Origin: a virus
Reading direction: 5' to 3' (one strand)
Virus record (IMG/VR): IMGVR_UViG_3300033141_001686
Location: 1 to 39,933 of that record
DNA: 39,933 nt
This document shows, in pieces, positions 15,747-25,576 of this stretch. The notes under the pieces are model-generated. The model did no database searches, was not told where the DNA came from, and was given only the letters and a program-made list of their open reading frames with translations. Made by a program: the position numbers and the translations under genes. Position 1 is the stretch's first letter, and every line of letters starts with the position of its first letter.

Positions 15747-16958
15747 TTATAGAGTTTTAACTATTGACCAATTTACCTGCCTTGTTGCCGCCCCTGCGTT
15801 TACTTGTGTAAATTGCAAGTCCGTATCCGATCTTGCAAGCGCTAATGTAGTGGTTCCTATCCCGGCTGTCTCCTGCTCTGTAGAGCTAAAATGCACTCCT
15901 GACGCATCGTAACAGTAAGACCAAACAGAACAACGACTATCCCCTTCAATAGTAGCCATCACGTACCCTGCTTCTTGAGACGATAAAAATGTATAAAATG
16001 ATGTGGCCGTATTATTTGGGCATGAGATTTCGCCGCTGTTGATATTGCACCTAGGCCCAATACCCATACGACCATTAGGTAATGACGCGTTTCCGCTTTC
16101 TTCAACTTCAAACAGGCTAACTCCTGCGTCTTGTGTATCGCTATCTTTCTGTATCTTAAACTTGGCGTCGGTACTAGAATCGTTTGAATCTAAAAAGATG
16201 TCTACGCTCGCGCCACTGTCTATTATGTGAGACGCTCTTATCGAATTGTCGTAGTACTGCCTAGACCTGTCTAACCCCCCTTGCCAAAACTTCAGCGGGT
16301 ATGGGTCGAATACATTAACCGACCCCCCTGACGCCCATATATCCCCTGCAACCGTAACGTCGTTGGAAAAGCTCGCCATCTGGTCGGCATCTAGCCTGAG
16401 AGCTATGATATCATTGGTTAATAAATCCATTATATTAGTTGATTCATTGTAGACTATCTTGCCAGGCACAGTCACATTAGCTACTGCAGACAAAATAAAT
16501 TGACTAGTGTCAGCGTCCCATATAATAGCGTATTTATCTGCGTCGTCCGACACCACTATCTCGTCTAGGTCATAGTTAAACCCTATCCTTAATGATCTGC
16601 CAGAAACTTCTAAGGCTTGTTGTGTCAGCATAGTAATTTTATCTAACGACAGTTCATTAGCTTCTGCGTCTATGGCTTTATTCTTTTCAAAGTCTGTGCC
16701 TTGGGTATCAGGTGTTTCTCTAACTATCAATACGTTTAATGAGCCAGAGACTGCTACCCCGAATACTACTGTGCCTCCTTCTACATCTTGAACGAAGGTA
16801 ACTGTGTAGTCTACGTTAAGAGTTTTAAGAGTGAGTATCTTATCTGAATCCTCTGTATATACTTGAAGGTCTGAATCGGCAATTATACGAAAAGGAAAAC
16901 TGTAATCAGTAACCCCTCCTACTGCGTCTTTTTTAGTTGTCTCATTTGAAATAGTCAT
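15747..16958 (-). CDS. Tail fibre protein with T7 gp17-type N-terminal domain
   Basis: A 403-residue protein. Residues 1-125 match the T7 gp17 N-terminal capsid/tail-attachment domain: TDYSFPFRIIADSDLQVY, LNVDYTVTF, GGTVVFGVAVSG, IVRETPDTQGTDF and a helix LSLDKITMLTQQAL. The rest is beta-rich with glycine and serine (from about 190), which would form the trimeric shaft and the receptor-binding tip (VMATIEGDSRCSVWSYCYD near the end). It is shorter than T7 gp17 (553 residues). A promoter-like sequence lies just upstream. Confidence 0.88.
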   Translation of the reverse strand: MTISNETTKKDAVGGVTDYSFPFRIIADSDLQVYTEDSDKILTLKTLNVDYTVTFVQDVEGGTVVFGVAVSGSLNVLIVRETPDTQGTDFEKNKAIDAEANELSLDKITMLTQQALEVSGRSLRIGFNYDLDEIVVSDDADKYAIIWDADTSQFILSAVANVTVPGKIVYNESTNIMDLLTNDIIALRLDADQMASFSNDVTVAGDIWASGGSVNVFDPYPLKFWQGGLDRSRQYYDNSIRASHIIDSGASVDIFLDSNDSSTDAKFKIQKDSDTQDAGVSLFEVEESGNASLPNGRMGIGPRCNINSGEISCPNNTATSFYTFLSSQEAGYVMATIEGDSRCSVWSYCYDASGVHFSSTEQETAGIGTTTLALARSDTDLQFTQVNAGAATRQVNWSIVKTL

Positions 16959-16983
16959 GATCTACTCCTCATTGTTATTATTT

Positions 16984-17012
16984 ATAATACACTATACGCC
17001 GTGCGTTAGCAA
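16984..17012 (-). promoter_or_regulatory. Candidate sigma70 promoter for the tail fibre gene
   Basis: On the - strand, TTGCTA at 17012-17007 is followed after 17 bases by TATTAT at 16989-16984. The match is 4/6 for -35 and 5/6 for -10. It lies in the 58-bp gap between the large internal virion protein and the tail fibre. Confidence 0.55.
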
Positions 17013-17016
17013 ACTA

Positions 17017-19995
17017 TCATTGAATCCTTCTTCTCTTTTTATCGTGGACACTCACCCCAACACCCATAAACGCTGCAGTGGCTAAAGGGATTATCGCCGA
17101 GGCGTCTAAATCGCTATTAGCTAACTCTACCGCTTCCTGCAGGGCTAAAGGTATTACGTTGCCGACTAGAGTTTCTAAAGGGGTTACCTCTTTACCTATG
17201 GCTGTTTTCCCCGACACCAGTGACAGTGCTATGCTTACAGGTGGTGACGCTTTATAACGGGCGAAATTTTTAATGGCGTTCGTTGTATCCAACCTGCTAG
17301 TAGCCTTGCGTATTCCCGCCGTATCTAGCCCTTGTAGTATAGGGGTAAGCAAAAGTCTCGCAGGTTGTGCGAACCCCGCCCATATATCTATCCTCGTATC
17401 GCCTATGACTATTTTACCGAAGTCAGACTTCTCTGGGTCAAGTCCAACTTTAGCCCCGCCTAACGACGCCAGTGTAAGAGTCAACATCCCCGTCCCCACA
17501 AAAGCTAACATGTCTTTTACCATTACTTTTCTTAACAGAGGGTCTTTCAGTCCTTTTACCATTCTTATTACAGTTTCTGGTCGAGAAACCGCAAACCTCG
17601 GGGAGAAAATCACCGTTGCTAGGTTACCCGCAGCATTTTCAAAATTGCCCAAGTTCCCCCGCCCACTGGCCGCGTTAACATATTTAGCAAAAGCTTCTAA
17701 CTGTTCCTTCGTGGCAGTGGGGTTGGCGTCCACAAAACTGTCAAAGGCTGACACCCTCATAAGGTTTAGGAAACCAGACATGTGCCTCTCTGAAGCCTTC
17801 ATAACGTGGCTCAACACTGGTATCTTGTTGGCCGCCCTAGATATGAACGCCTCTTCTCTTGAGCCTAAGGACTGGTTTATGTCAGACATAAACAGCCCTG
17901 ATTTTTCTCGGATCTCTTGTTTAGCCGATCTCCGTATCATTATGTCTAATTTATCCGCTGACGTCTGGCTGAAGAAAATCGGGAGAGACTTCGCTATGTT
18001 TTTTGCGAAAGTCACTGGTCTACCTATCCCCAACATTAATCCTTGTCTGAAGACAGCGGATATGTCCGCCGTAGCCAATAAAGCCCTTGGTAAGTTGGCT
18101 ATGTCTTTCGCAGCACCCACGAGTGTTCTCTTCCTCAGCTTGAATATCATCTCGTCTATTTCTCTTTTAAACTTTACAGCTTTCGCCGCTTCATCCAATA
18201 TCTTCTTGTTTACTTTCCTCTTATCCTTACCCTCTTTGGTTTTCGCTAACTCCTTTTCTAACCTCTTTATTTTATCTTCTTGGTTTTTAATCTGTTCAGC
18301 CAGTTTCTTTATCTTATCTTTTTCAGTTTTTGTAAGATCAGACCCTTTAGTATCTCTGGCTTTTGGAAGTAATTTAGCTATTTCGTATGTACCCTTATCT
18401 ATGGCGACTTGTTGTAGGGCCAGTGATCTACCTGCTTGTGACCCGGCTATGCCAGAGGCACCCCTTAACAGCAGTTGCTTAAGTATCAAATCGTTCTCCA
18501 CCTGGTCGAGCCTTTGTGCCTCCAGAGGATCTGTTTTATCGTCCACCAACTCCGCTTCTGCAGTGGCTCTATCTAGCTCAGACTCTACTTGGGCTGTTCT
18601 TAAGTGCAATCCCGCTCTCTCTTCAGGAGATATAGGTTTGTTGGTCGCTAGTACCTCTTCAGCTAAAGCCTCTGCTGACTTGTCTAACCCTTTGCTTTTA
18701 GCCCTTTCGAAAGTTTCCTGCTGAGTTTCCTTTGGCAAACCCTCCACCTCAACTATCGCTTCGGTTTCGGCTTTTGTAAGCTTGGTTGTTTTCTTAGGCT
18801 CTTCTACCTTAGGCTCAACTTTCTTCTCAACCTTAGGTTTCGCTTTGGCTTTCTCTTCTGGTGGTATTGTGAGAGTGGCTTTAACTTCACCTTCTGCTTT
18901 AGCCTTTATCTCAGGAGTTTTCTTTACGTCCTTGACCTCTGGCTTTGCCGTAGGTGCTTCCGCTTTTACTGCACCACCACCCGCACCGCCTAAGAACAAC
19001 CCTCCTACCAATGCTTCTAACCACCCTTCAAACAATTTAATGCCTTTATCGAAACCATAATGGGCGATCATGTTGCTACCTACAGTCTGAGACACCTCTT
19101 GTATTGGCTCAACTATAGCCCCCGCAGCGGCTCTTCCCGCTATCCCTGACCTCTGCAGCTTCTTTAGTGCTTTAAAACCGTGTTTTCCCAACAGCATGTT
19201 AAAAGGTAAAGCTTCACTACCGCTCGTCCATACGCCGTCCATAAGTGCTAGTGTCGCTGCCGCCTCTGGCTCTAAACCTTTAGCCCGAGCGTTCTCATAA
19301 GTCTCCGCAGTTTGGGTTACCCCGAAAAGCCCGGAAGCTATAGCGGGGCTTTTGGTTATGATGGTTGCTGCTATGGCTGTAGCGTAAAAGGGTATAGCCC
19401 TACCTATCACTTGTGCCGTTTTCGTTATAGGTGTGTGCCTAAACGTAGTGCCCTGTAAAGGTGCCTCTATTCCTTCGGAGGCTTTTTTCGCCCAGGCATC
19501 AGCCCAAGCTCTTCCTTTCTTGGCGAGACTTCCTCTTAAAGCTTCTGAGTTATCCTCTGATAGCTTTATAAACTCTTTAAGCTCTGGGTTTTGCTCCTGA
19601 AGCTTTTCTTTAAAACCAGTTAAATCTTCTGGCTCTCCCGCAAAAGCTCTCTCAGCTAAGAAAGCTGTTCCTTTTCCTAAAACGCCTACCACGTCTTCTT
19701 CAATACCTGCTCCCAGTGCTTTAAATATTTCTTTCACTGGGGTAAAGACGCCTGTCTCGGGAACCTTTGGTTCACCTATTGTTGGTGTGTCAGCCACGTC
19801 TGTCAGATATTTCTCGTCGTCAGCTATGGTTAACGTAGGGGTTACTGAATCATCCGCTTGGTTATCGAAGTCCTCCCAAGAGGCGTCTACGTCCTGCTCA
19901 GACATAACGCCCGGAGAAACCGCAGACTTATCCTCGTCGCTTTCATCTATGCCCGCCCACATTGCGTCTATGTCTTGCTCAGATAATACTGCCAT
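17017..19995 (-). CDS. Large internal virion/ejection protein (T7 gp16 position, LPD38-like C-terminus)
   Basis: A 992-residue protein. The N-terminus has two copies of a short peptide (VLSEQDIDAMWAGID, VMSEQDVDASWEDFD), then disordered acidic segments, a Lys/Glu/Pro-rich region near 345-410 and a charged coiled coil (about 535-600). The C-terminal 300 residues (for example FARYKASPPVSIALSLVSGK, then TAFMGVGVSVHD) resemble the LPD38 domain of large phage proteins. Position between gp15-like and gp17-like genes matches T7 gp16, which enters the cell first and forms the DNA channel. No lytic transglycosylase motif is seen. The gene overlaps its neighbour by one base. Confidence 0.75.
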   Translation of the reverse strand: MAVLSEQDIDAMWAGIDESDEDKSAVSPGVMSEQDVDASWEDFDNQADDSVTPTLTIADDEKYLTDVADTPTIGEPKVPETGVFTPVKEIFKALGAGIEEDVVGVLGKGTAFLAERAFAGEPEDLTGFKEKLQEQNPELKEFIKLSEDNSEALRGSLAKKGRAWADAWAKKASEGIEAPLQGTTFRHTPITKTAQVIGRAIPFYATAIAATIITKSPAIASGLFGVTQTAETYENARAKGLEPEAAATLALMDGVWTSGSEALPFNMLLGKHGFKALKKLQRSGIAGRAAAGAIVEPIQEVSQTVGSNMIAHYGFDKGIKLFEGWLEALVGGLFLGGAGGGAVKAEAPTAKPEVKDVKKTPEIKAKAEGEVKATLTIPPEEKAKAKPKVEKKVEPKVEEPKKTTKLTKAETEAIVEVEGLPKETQQETFERAKSKGLDKSAEALAEEVLATNKPISPEERAGLHLRTAQVESELDRATAEAELVDDKTDPLEAQRLDQVENDLILKQLLLRGASGIAGSQAGRSLALQQVAIDKGTYEIAKLLPKARDTKGSDLTKTEKDKIKKLAEQIKNQEDKIKRLEKELAKTKEGKDKRKVNKKILDEAAKAVKFKREIDEMIFKLRKRTLVGAAKDIANLPRALLATADISAVFRQGLMLGIGRPVTFAKNIAKSLPIFFSQTSADKLDIMIRRSAKQEIREKSGLFMSDINQSLGSREEAFISRAANKIPVLSHVMKASERHMSGFLNLMRVSAFDSFVDANPTATKEQLEAFAKYVNAASGRGNLGNFENAAGNLATVIFSPRFAVSRPETVIRMVKGLKDPLLRKVMVKDMLAFVGTGMLTLTLASLGGAKVGLDPEKSDFGKIVIGDTRIDIWAGFAQPARLLLTPILQGLDTAGIRKATSRLDTTNAIKNFARYKASPPVSIALSLVSGKTAIGKEVTPLETLVGNVIPLALQEAVELANSDLDASAIIPLATAAFMGVGVSVHDKKRRRIQ

Positions 19996-21491
19996 TATCT
20001 CACCTCCGCGGGTTCGAATATGGAACTGTTTACTTCGTCAAGAGCGATCCTCATAACTCTTCCGAATACATCCCTGTACTCCTTGGATGTCAGAGGTCTT
20101 CCTTTTTCAGCCTCTCGTTTTATCGTCATTCTGTTGAAATTTACTTTCATGTCCACACCGACTCTGTCCTTAAACCCTTTTGGGGCGGAGTCAAATGTCG
20201 CCTTATTAATCTCACTGTCCAAAAATTTATCGAACTTTTGATATGTAGAAGATACAATTTTTATCTCTTTAGCCTCTTCTCCCCCAATAGCGGACCAAGT
20301 GCCCCCTATCGACCCGTCTACTTTCACTGCGGTCTTGTCTAACATAGCTTGGGCGTCGTTGTACAGGCTCTTGAACCCCGCTTCGGTTAGCTGACCCCTG
20401 AGCATCATTTTGTTTATCTTCGCTTTGTATTTAAGTATGGCGTCCATAGCTACGTCAGAGTCGTTCTTGCTCACAAACGTAGTCACCTCTGTTAGTTCTT
20501 TGCTCAGACCTGACATGTTGTCCATCTTAACGGAGAGAGGGAGCTTAACACCTTTGTATGTTTGCTCCATCCACTCGTTCAATCCGTCTTTGTACTCCTG
20601 TGGGATGTTCGGTGAGTCCTTAACAGAGTTGTACTCGTCCTCTATGTCTTTAGCTGTGAAAGAATTGTCCATAACTTTCTTGCCTAATTCGCTTCCTCTT
20701 ATCACTGCGGAGGACTTAGTTTTAGTAACTGCGTTCTTCTCAGCGTTGTTTATCCCACTCTTTGCTCTACCAATCCATTTACTCTTTTCGTCAGCTGATA
20801 GGTGTTTATCTAGCTTTCCACCGTCAAGATCGTTCAACGCTTGGAAAGGGTTGTCGTCTACCTGATTCTGGATATACTTTTCAGCGGATCTACCAAGAGC
20901 GGATTTTATATTCTTTACGCCCTTCTCTTTTCCGTATACGCTCCCGTAAAGTTCTTTATTAGATGACGCCCAATCTATGGCTTCACTATTAAAAACATTA
21001 ACGTCTGAGGAAGTGCCTAAAGACAACACTGCTCCTATCTCCGCCTTCTCTGTATCGCTTCTAGCTCTGTCACCTTGTTGCTTAGTGGACCAGGCCATGG
21101 CTGATATTGTTTGAGTCTTTATTGTGGTGTTGCTATTGTTTAAGAAACTGCTTCTTATCTCAGGGCTTGATATCTGCTCCGCCATGTCCCCGTATATCTC
21201 GTCACCTACGTCTTGGATAGACTGTATCATCTTCTCAGGGTCTTCTGACTGCTCCGCTTTTATAATGCCTATTCTCTTGTTATATTCTATTGCGGCTCTT
21301 CTTTCGAGTTTAGACGCAGTAGCTGTGTCAGCTATTTTCTTCTGAGCCTGAAAGTTTGATGCTACTTCTTTGCCTATGGCACCCAATAGTTGGCCGGCCG
21401 CAGCTGCTTCTCTTCCTGCAGAAGGGTCTACCCCCGGAGTACCTACAGCCCGGGGTAGGTTTTGTTTTACGTATCTAGGTATCTTAGCCAT
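19995..21491 (-). CDS. Internal virion protein (T7 gp15-like position), 498 aa
   Basis: A helical, charged protein. It opens MAKIPRYVKQNLPRAVGTPG and has an alpha-helical coiled region at about 25-110 (AAAAGQLLGAIGKEVASNFQ, then KKIADTATASKLERRAAIEY), as in the rod-like internal core and ejection proteins of podoviruses. No catalytic motif was recognised. The order gp14-like, this gene, gp16-like, gp17-like is that of T7. It probably forms part of the ejected core with its neighbours. The stop and the next start overlap (TAATG). Confidence 0.75.
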   Translation of the reverse strand: MAKIPRYVKQNLPRAVGTPGVDPSAGREAAAAGQLLGAIGKEVASNFQAQKKIADTATASKLERRAAIEYNKRIGIIKAEQSEDPEKMIQSIQDVGDEIYGDMAEQISSPEIRSSFLNNSNTTIKTQTISAMAWSTKQQGDRARSDTEKAEIGAVLSLGTSSDVNVFNSEAIDWASSNKELYGSVYGKEKGVKNIKSALGRSAEKYIQNQVDDNPFQALNDLDGGKLDKHLSADEKSKWIGRAKSGINNAEKNAVTKTKSSAVIRGSELGKKVMDNSFTAKDIEDEYNSVKDSPNIPQEYKDGLNEWMEQTYKGVKLPLSVKMDNMSGLSKELTEVTTFVSKNDSDVAMDAILKYKAKINKMMLRGQLTEAGFKSLYNDAQAMLDKTAVKVDGSIGGTWSAIGGEEAKEIKIVSSTYQKFDKFLDSEINKATFDSAPKGFKDRVGVDMKVNFNRMTIKREAEKGRPLTSKEYRDVFGRVMRIALDEVNSSIFEPAEVR

Positions 21492-21504
21492 GTGATATTT
21501 TCCT

Positions 21505-22065
21505 TTATGTTACAAACGTATTTGGAGTTTCGAAACCGCCTGAGGCTTGAGTGCCACCGCCCCCGCCCCCGCCGCCACCCGCGCCTAGTTTGCTTAGGCC
21601 AGATACATTCCCCGCCACGGAGGATATTCTCTCTGCAAAAGTCTTCTGCCCTGCTCTAGCGGTTCTGGCAGCGCTTTCTCTTCTTAAACTTCTTACTCTG
21701 CCTGCTCTCGATACTTCTTTTGAAAATCTTTCAGATATTCCCGTTTGTGTTTCTTCTAACACTTCTAAAGGAGAACCCCTAAATTCAATACCGCTTGCTG
21801 AAATACCTAAAGCCTGTTGAGCTAAAAACTGCTCTCCTTGTTCCTGTGCGAGGTCTGCTGCGTTTAGGGCATCTTGAAATTCTATATCGGCTTCTGCCCT
21901 TATGGCTCCCGCTTCTCTTTTGGCTTCTGCTTCTGCTTCGTTTCCCGCAACCACATCCGCCACACCTTTAGCTGCACCTATAGCAGCACCCGCAGGTCCA
22001 CCTGCTACGAAACCTGTGACTGTATTAGCCGCTACCTCTAAGACATCTTCTATTATGTCGCCCAT
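21505..22065 (-). CDS. Internal virion protein (T7 gp14-like position), 186 aa
   Basis: I take ATG 22065 (MGDIIEDVLEVAANTVTG), which has GGAGGG upstream; an in-frame GTG six codons earlier has no site. Residues 10-45 form a hydrophobic, glycine-rich segment (GFVAGGPAGAAIGAAKGV) suited to membrane insertion. The centre is a long charged helix (EAEAKREAGAIRAEADIEFQ). Near the end is a run of nine glycines. The gene overlaps the gp13-like gene by 13 bases. T7 gp14 has similar size, an apolar segment, and inserts in the outer membrane during ejection. Confidence 0.72.
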   Translation of the reverse strand: MGDIIEDVLEVAANTVTGFVAGGPAGAAIGAAKGVADVVAGNEAEAEAKREAGAIRAEADIEFQDALNAADLAQEQGEQFLAQQALGISASGIEFRGSPLEVLEETQTGISERFSKEVSRAGRVRSLRRESAARTARAGQKTFAERISSVAGNVSGLSKLGAGGGGGGGGGTQASGGFETPNTFVT

Positions 22066-22481
22066 GAATTGACCCTCCGCCACATTAAGTGTTTTTCTGA
22101 CTGATTGGGGACTTCGACACTTTCGCCTTGGTCAAACCCAAGAAATTTCATCCATCTATTTACTATCTTATCATCTTTGGACACGGTTTGCACTACATCC
22201 CACTCTTCACCTGCTAATAAGTTCCACAATAAATCTCTAGTTATCTTGGCTACTCTTACTCCATGCAGGAAGAAGAAAACCGCAGGGGTCAGATAACATA
22301 TAAAGTTTTTCGGAGCTATCTCTTTTAGGCACATATACGCTAATATAGTTCCGCCTTCGTCTTTCACCAAGACTCGATATCCTTCCCCTTTGTGTAATTT
22401 GCTACGACTGTTCGTATCAGCCAATACCATACTATCTAATTTTTCTGGTGTTATGCCCCAATCTAAATTAAGCTTATTCAC
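22053..22481 (-). CDS. T7 gp13-like/GNAT-fold phage protein, 142 aa
   Basis: The pattern YRVLVKDEGGTILAYMCLKE, then the C-terminal KIVNRWMKFLGFDQGESV, is that of the small acetyltransferase-like (DUF2833-type) proteins encoded between tail tubular protein B and gp14 in T7-like phages. Acetyl-CoA binding residues are not clear, so it may be a structural or assembly relative. Start GTG 22481 with a GAGGAGGTATCTC site, overlapping the end of the gp12-like gene by eight bases. Confidence 0.72.
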   Translation of the reverse strand: MNKLNLDWGITPEKLDSMVLADTNSRSKLHKGEGYRVLVKDEGGTILAYMCLKEIAPKNFICYLTPAVFFFLHGVRVAKITRDLLWNLLAGEEWDVVQTVSKDDKIVNRWMKFLGFDQGESVEVPNQSEKHLMWRRVNSWAT

Positions 22482-24915
22482 GAGATACCTCCTCGTATAT
22501 ATCGACCAGAGATATGTTAAGAGGTTGTGGTTCTTTCTGGAAGAAAGTAATTTCTGTCTTACCTTCCCAAGAGCTTTGAGGCCTTATAGCATAAGTATCG
22601 TTTATATACGGCTTCCAGTTATAAATACCTGGGTCTTTGAAATCAAAATCCTCGGCCGCTATTCTGTTAATCCAAACTTGCCCATCTCCTGTATTAATAA
22701 GTCTAAACATTATCTCCGCTATGCTTTTCTTTCTGTTCACTCCTAACTGCCCTGACCCAGACGTGGATAGGGGAACCATCGTAAACATACCTGTGTATTT
22801 AAGTCCTACATGGGCAAAAAAAGTATCATCGGATAGACTTATGGAATAATAGCCGTACCCGTTTTCCGCCTCTGATATATCCGCTTCTTTGTCTATCTTG
22901 CCATCCGATATAACTAATGCTAAAGGGTCTAATAACGAGTTAGTAGATATATTAAAATCACTGAAAGATACAAACACTTTTGATAGTCTAGAAGCTCCTA
23001 ATTTTAAAGGAAATATATTCTCATCTAATTCTTCCTCTGTGAAAAGATAGTTTGCGTAGAAATCTCCCTCTGGCGTTATCTCTTGCGCGTACTCTATGGC
23101 TATGCCTATTTCTGGCAAAAGTAGTTTTTTGTCCGATAAATTAGTGCCCGTATCAGATGTTATTTTAATATCGTAACTCCCGTTATCGGATTCCAATAGG
23201 GTCATTATACTGCCGTAGGCGTCTGCGCTAATAGAATGGGAAAAACTATCGTCCAACTGATTAAATTTTATGCCGTTGAAAAAAGTTGTTACGAGAGTAT
23301 TGTATTCGCTAATAAATGGGAAAAGTTCAGGTAAAGAAAATACGAAATCATACCTAAAAAATCTTTCTACGCTAAATTCTAAAGTTTTGTATTCATCTTC
23401 ACCTTCGCCCCCGCCTTCATCTTTTACAATATTCATCCCTATTATCTGGCCTTCTTCGTCACTATACGAGAAGATGTTGCTTATAATATCCCCTGGCGCC
23501 ACTGTCTCCCCCATAAAAACAGATATAGGGAAAAAACTTAACCCCCTGTCTGAGCTTCTCAATCCTAACAGTATATCCCCGTCTTCTTGTAAAGCTATTA
23601 ACCCTTCTTCTTTTCCTGTGAAATTTATCATTTCTATTATAGGGGATTTAACATTTACTAATTGCGTTAGGTTATATGAAATGTCCGCGTCAAAATCAAA
23701 CGAAAACGAACTCTCGTATATCTTACCGCCATCTAGGGATACCCAATTTACGTAATTATCAAATACTTTAGGTTTAACACCACTAGGGTCTTTGAACGAA
23801 AAAACAGAAGCCGCTATGTCGTCTGGCGCTAAAGCCACACCCTGAGAAGTTATTTCTACTATGCCCTCATTAGTACCCAGAAGTAAAGCTCTACTGCTAC
23901 CTTCCGCCCATTTAATAGCCGATACCGGGGATAATTTATCAGGGTTTATATACACTTTTATGGCGTCGGTAGCTAAAACTCCGGTGGTAAAATCATCGTA
24001 CCTAGTGCCACCAGTAGAAGGGTCGGGCGATCTAGATAAAGCAAGTAAATCCGGCTCTGTCACAAAGCCACTGTATATTAAGCGATTTTGGTATAGCCCT
24101 ATTACCGCAGGATTATCGTCTGTGGGAAACGGGCTGTTTGTTATGGCATATGCTTCGTTTACGATAGGGGTGGACTCCGTCGTTAACATAGTTATTTTGT
24201 ACCTGTTGAATCCGTCCACTATGTACAAGTCGTTTCCAGCTATAACCCAATCAAAATTCTGTTCTATGGGGGTGTCGAATTCCCCTCCCATCATATCTAA
24301 CCCGTCCCCAGTCCTATCAGGCATAGAGGTAAAAGGCTGCCCGTCAGCTTGCACTACTTTTATTATATCTTTGTCTGCCGGGTCCGCTTCCGATATTATT
24401 ACCGGGGTCCTAATGCTGCCATCTTTTAAATTTATAAAAGACCCTACTCTATGGAGTTCATCTTTAAGATCAGAGACTAAAGTTATAACGCCGCTAGATG
24501 TGTTGCTCGCTATATTGGGGGGTACATATGTGGGGTCCCCCGAAAATCTTAATGACCCGTAAGCTTTATCTCCCACCCTATAATATACCTGAGTGTATTT
24601 GCCCGTAACTTTACCCAAACAAAAATCAAAAAATACCCACCCTCCTTCTATAGGGGCCGACCCGATGAATCCAGGTTTAACAAACATAGGTATTGTTTTA
24701 ACCCCTCCGGTAGTTATGTCCGAGCTATCTGGTTTTGGAGCAGCCATAAGCCCCTGGCTAAAAGCTTTTCTAAATCTTGCCGCCCCGTCAAGCCCGCTAA
24801 AAAAGTTTTGCGACTCTTTTATGCCTTGTCGGTATATGCCTAAATCCGGTCTCCCTTGGAACCCGTCTGACAGATTACCTTGTGAAAAAGAATATCTAGA
24901 ACTGTTAAATGGCAT
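22474..24915 (-). CDS. Tail tubular protein B / nozzle (T7 gp12-like)
   Basis: An 813-residue beta-rich protein. The N-terminal signature NLSDGFQGRPDLGIYRQG, with AARFRKAF downstream, is typical of podovirus nozzle proteins, in which a conserved 'gR-D-Y-G' opening is followed by a beta-propeller-like body. Six copies would form the tail nozzle beneath the gp11-like ring. The length is close to T7 gp12 (794 residues). It follows the gp11-like gene with no gap, its ribosome site lying in the last codons of that gene. Confidence 0.88.
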   Translation of the reverse strand: MPFNSSRYSFSQGNLSDGFQGRPDLGIYRQGIKESQNFFSGLDGAARFRKAFSQGLMAAPKPDSSDITTGGVKTIPMFVKPGFIGSAPIEGGWVFFDFCLGKVTGKYTQVYYRVGDKAYGSLRFSGDPTYVPPNIASNTSSGVITLVSDLKDELHRVGSFINLKDGSIRTPVIISEADPADKDIIKVVQADGQPFTSMPDRTGDGLDMMGGEFDTPIEQNFDWVIAGNDLYIVDGFNRYKITMLTTESTPIVNEAYAITNSPFPTDDNPAVIGLYQNRLIYSGFVTEPDLLALSRSPDPSTGGTRYDDFTTGVLATDAIKVYINPDKLSPVSAIKWAEGSSRALLLGTNEGIVEITSQGVALAPDDIAASVFSFKDPSGVKPKVFDNYVNWVSLDGGKIYESSFSFDFDADISYNLTQLVNVKSPIIEMINFTGKEEGLIALQEDGDILLGLRSSDRGLSFFPISVFMGETVAPGDIISNIFSYSDEEGQIIGMNIVKDEGGGEGEDEYKTLEFSVERFFRYDFVFSLPELFPFISEYNTLVTTFFNGIKFNQLDDSFSHSISADAYGSIMTLLESDNGSYDIKITSDTGTNLSDKKLLLPEIGIAIEYAQEITPEGDFYANYLFTEEELDENIFPLKLGASRLSKVFVSFSDFNISTNSLLDPLALVISDGKIDKEADISEAENGYGYYSISLSDDTFFAHVGLKYTGMFTMVPLSTSGSGQLGVNRKKSIAEIMFRLINTGDGQVWINRIAAEDFDFKDPGIYNWKPYINDTYAIRPQSSWEGKTEITFFQKEPQPLNISLVDIYEEVSRE

Positions 24916-25566
24916 TTAGCACCTCATATAGTGTCCGTTGAGATTGTTCGGTATACCGCAGCCTCCGAACCGAGACTTTATTATTCTGCTTGTTTCTACT
25001 CTTTTTATCTGTGTGTCCTGACCATCTGCACTCTTGGATTTAGGAGTGAGGTCTTTTATCTCCTCTGATATCCTGTCTACTAAAGTGCTCTTCTTGGTAA
25101 GTGCGTAGCATATTGTATGTGCTACCTGTAGCCTAACAAGCTCCCTAAAAAGAGTGTCCCATTTGTTTACGTCTTTCTCGTCATAGATGTAAACGATATC
25201 CAGTATCCCTGCGTCCTCATTAGTATTGTTGTTCACTAATAGTTGACCGTTCTCCAAAGAGAAGTCTATGTCCTTACGATCTGCTTGGCTGTCTCCTATC
25301 TGTATAAGCCTTATGAAACCTGTCGGCAGATTGTAAGCTGTGTCATATTGAAACAGGGGCGCCGTGGGTTCGGCGGATATTCGAACTCTCTTTTTAGCGA
25401 AATTCCATGTGTGGTTTCTTAGGAGCCTTTGTCGGATATCGTCATAACACTCAGCACAAAGTAGTTCTTCGTTTGTCTTAGGGTTCTCTATACTCGCTAT
25501 AGTCTTTGAAACTCCTATGCGGATTAGGGACCTTCTGCATACTCCTACTGGTGATAGTGACGACAT
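24916..25566 (-). CDS. Tail tubular protein A / adaptor (T7 gp11-like)
   Basis: A 216-residue protein with the family layout: VCRRSLIRIGVSKTIASIEN, then ECYDDIRQRLLRNHTWNFA, and YNLPTGFIRLIQIGD. It should form the dodecameric adaptor joining portal and nozzle. T7 gp11 is 196 residues. It is the first gene after the strong terminator, so its expression must depend on read-through or on a promoter not clearly visible in the short gap. Confidence 0.9.
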   Translation of the reverse strand: MSSLSPVGVCRRSLIRIGVSKTIASIENPKTNEELLCAECYDDIRQRLLRNHTWNFAKKRVRISAEPTAPLFQYDTAYNLPTGFIRLIQIGDSQADRKDIDFSLENGQLLVNNNTNEDAGILDIVYIYDEKDVNKWDTLFRELVRLQVAHTICYALTKKSTLVDRISEEIKDLTPKSKSADGQDTQIKRVETSRIIKSRFGGCGIPNNLNGHYMRC

Positions 25567-25576
25567 GGTTTTATCC

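Noticed and set aside
16984-17012. T7-type phage promoter in front of the tail fibre
   Set aside because: No 17-23-base sequence is shared among the upstream regions of the late genes, and no phage RNA polymerase gene is visible; sigma70-type boxes explain the site better.
17273-18724. Long + strand open frame of about 480 codons inside the large internal virion gene
   Set aside because: It is antisense to a well-supported gene, has Ser/Leu/Phe-rich composition typical of reversed Lys/Glu coding DNA, and no family resemblance or ribosome site.
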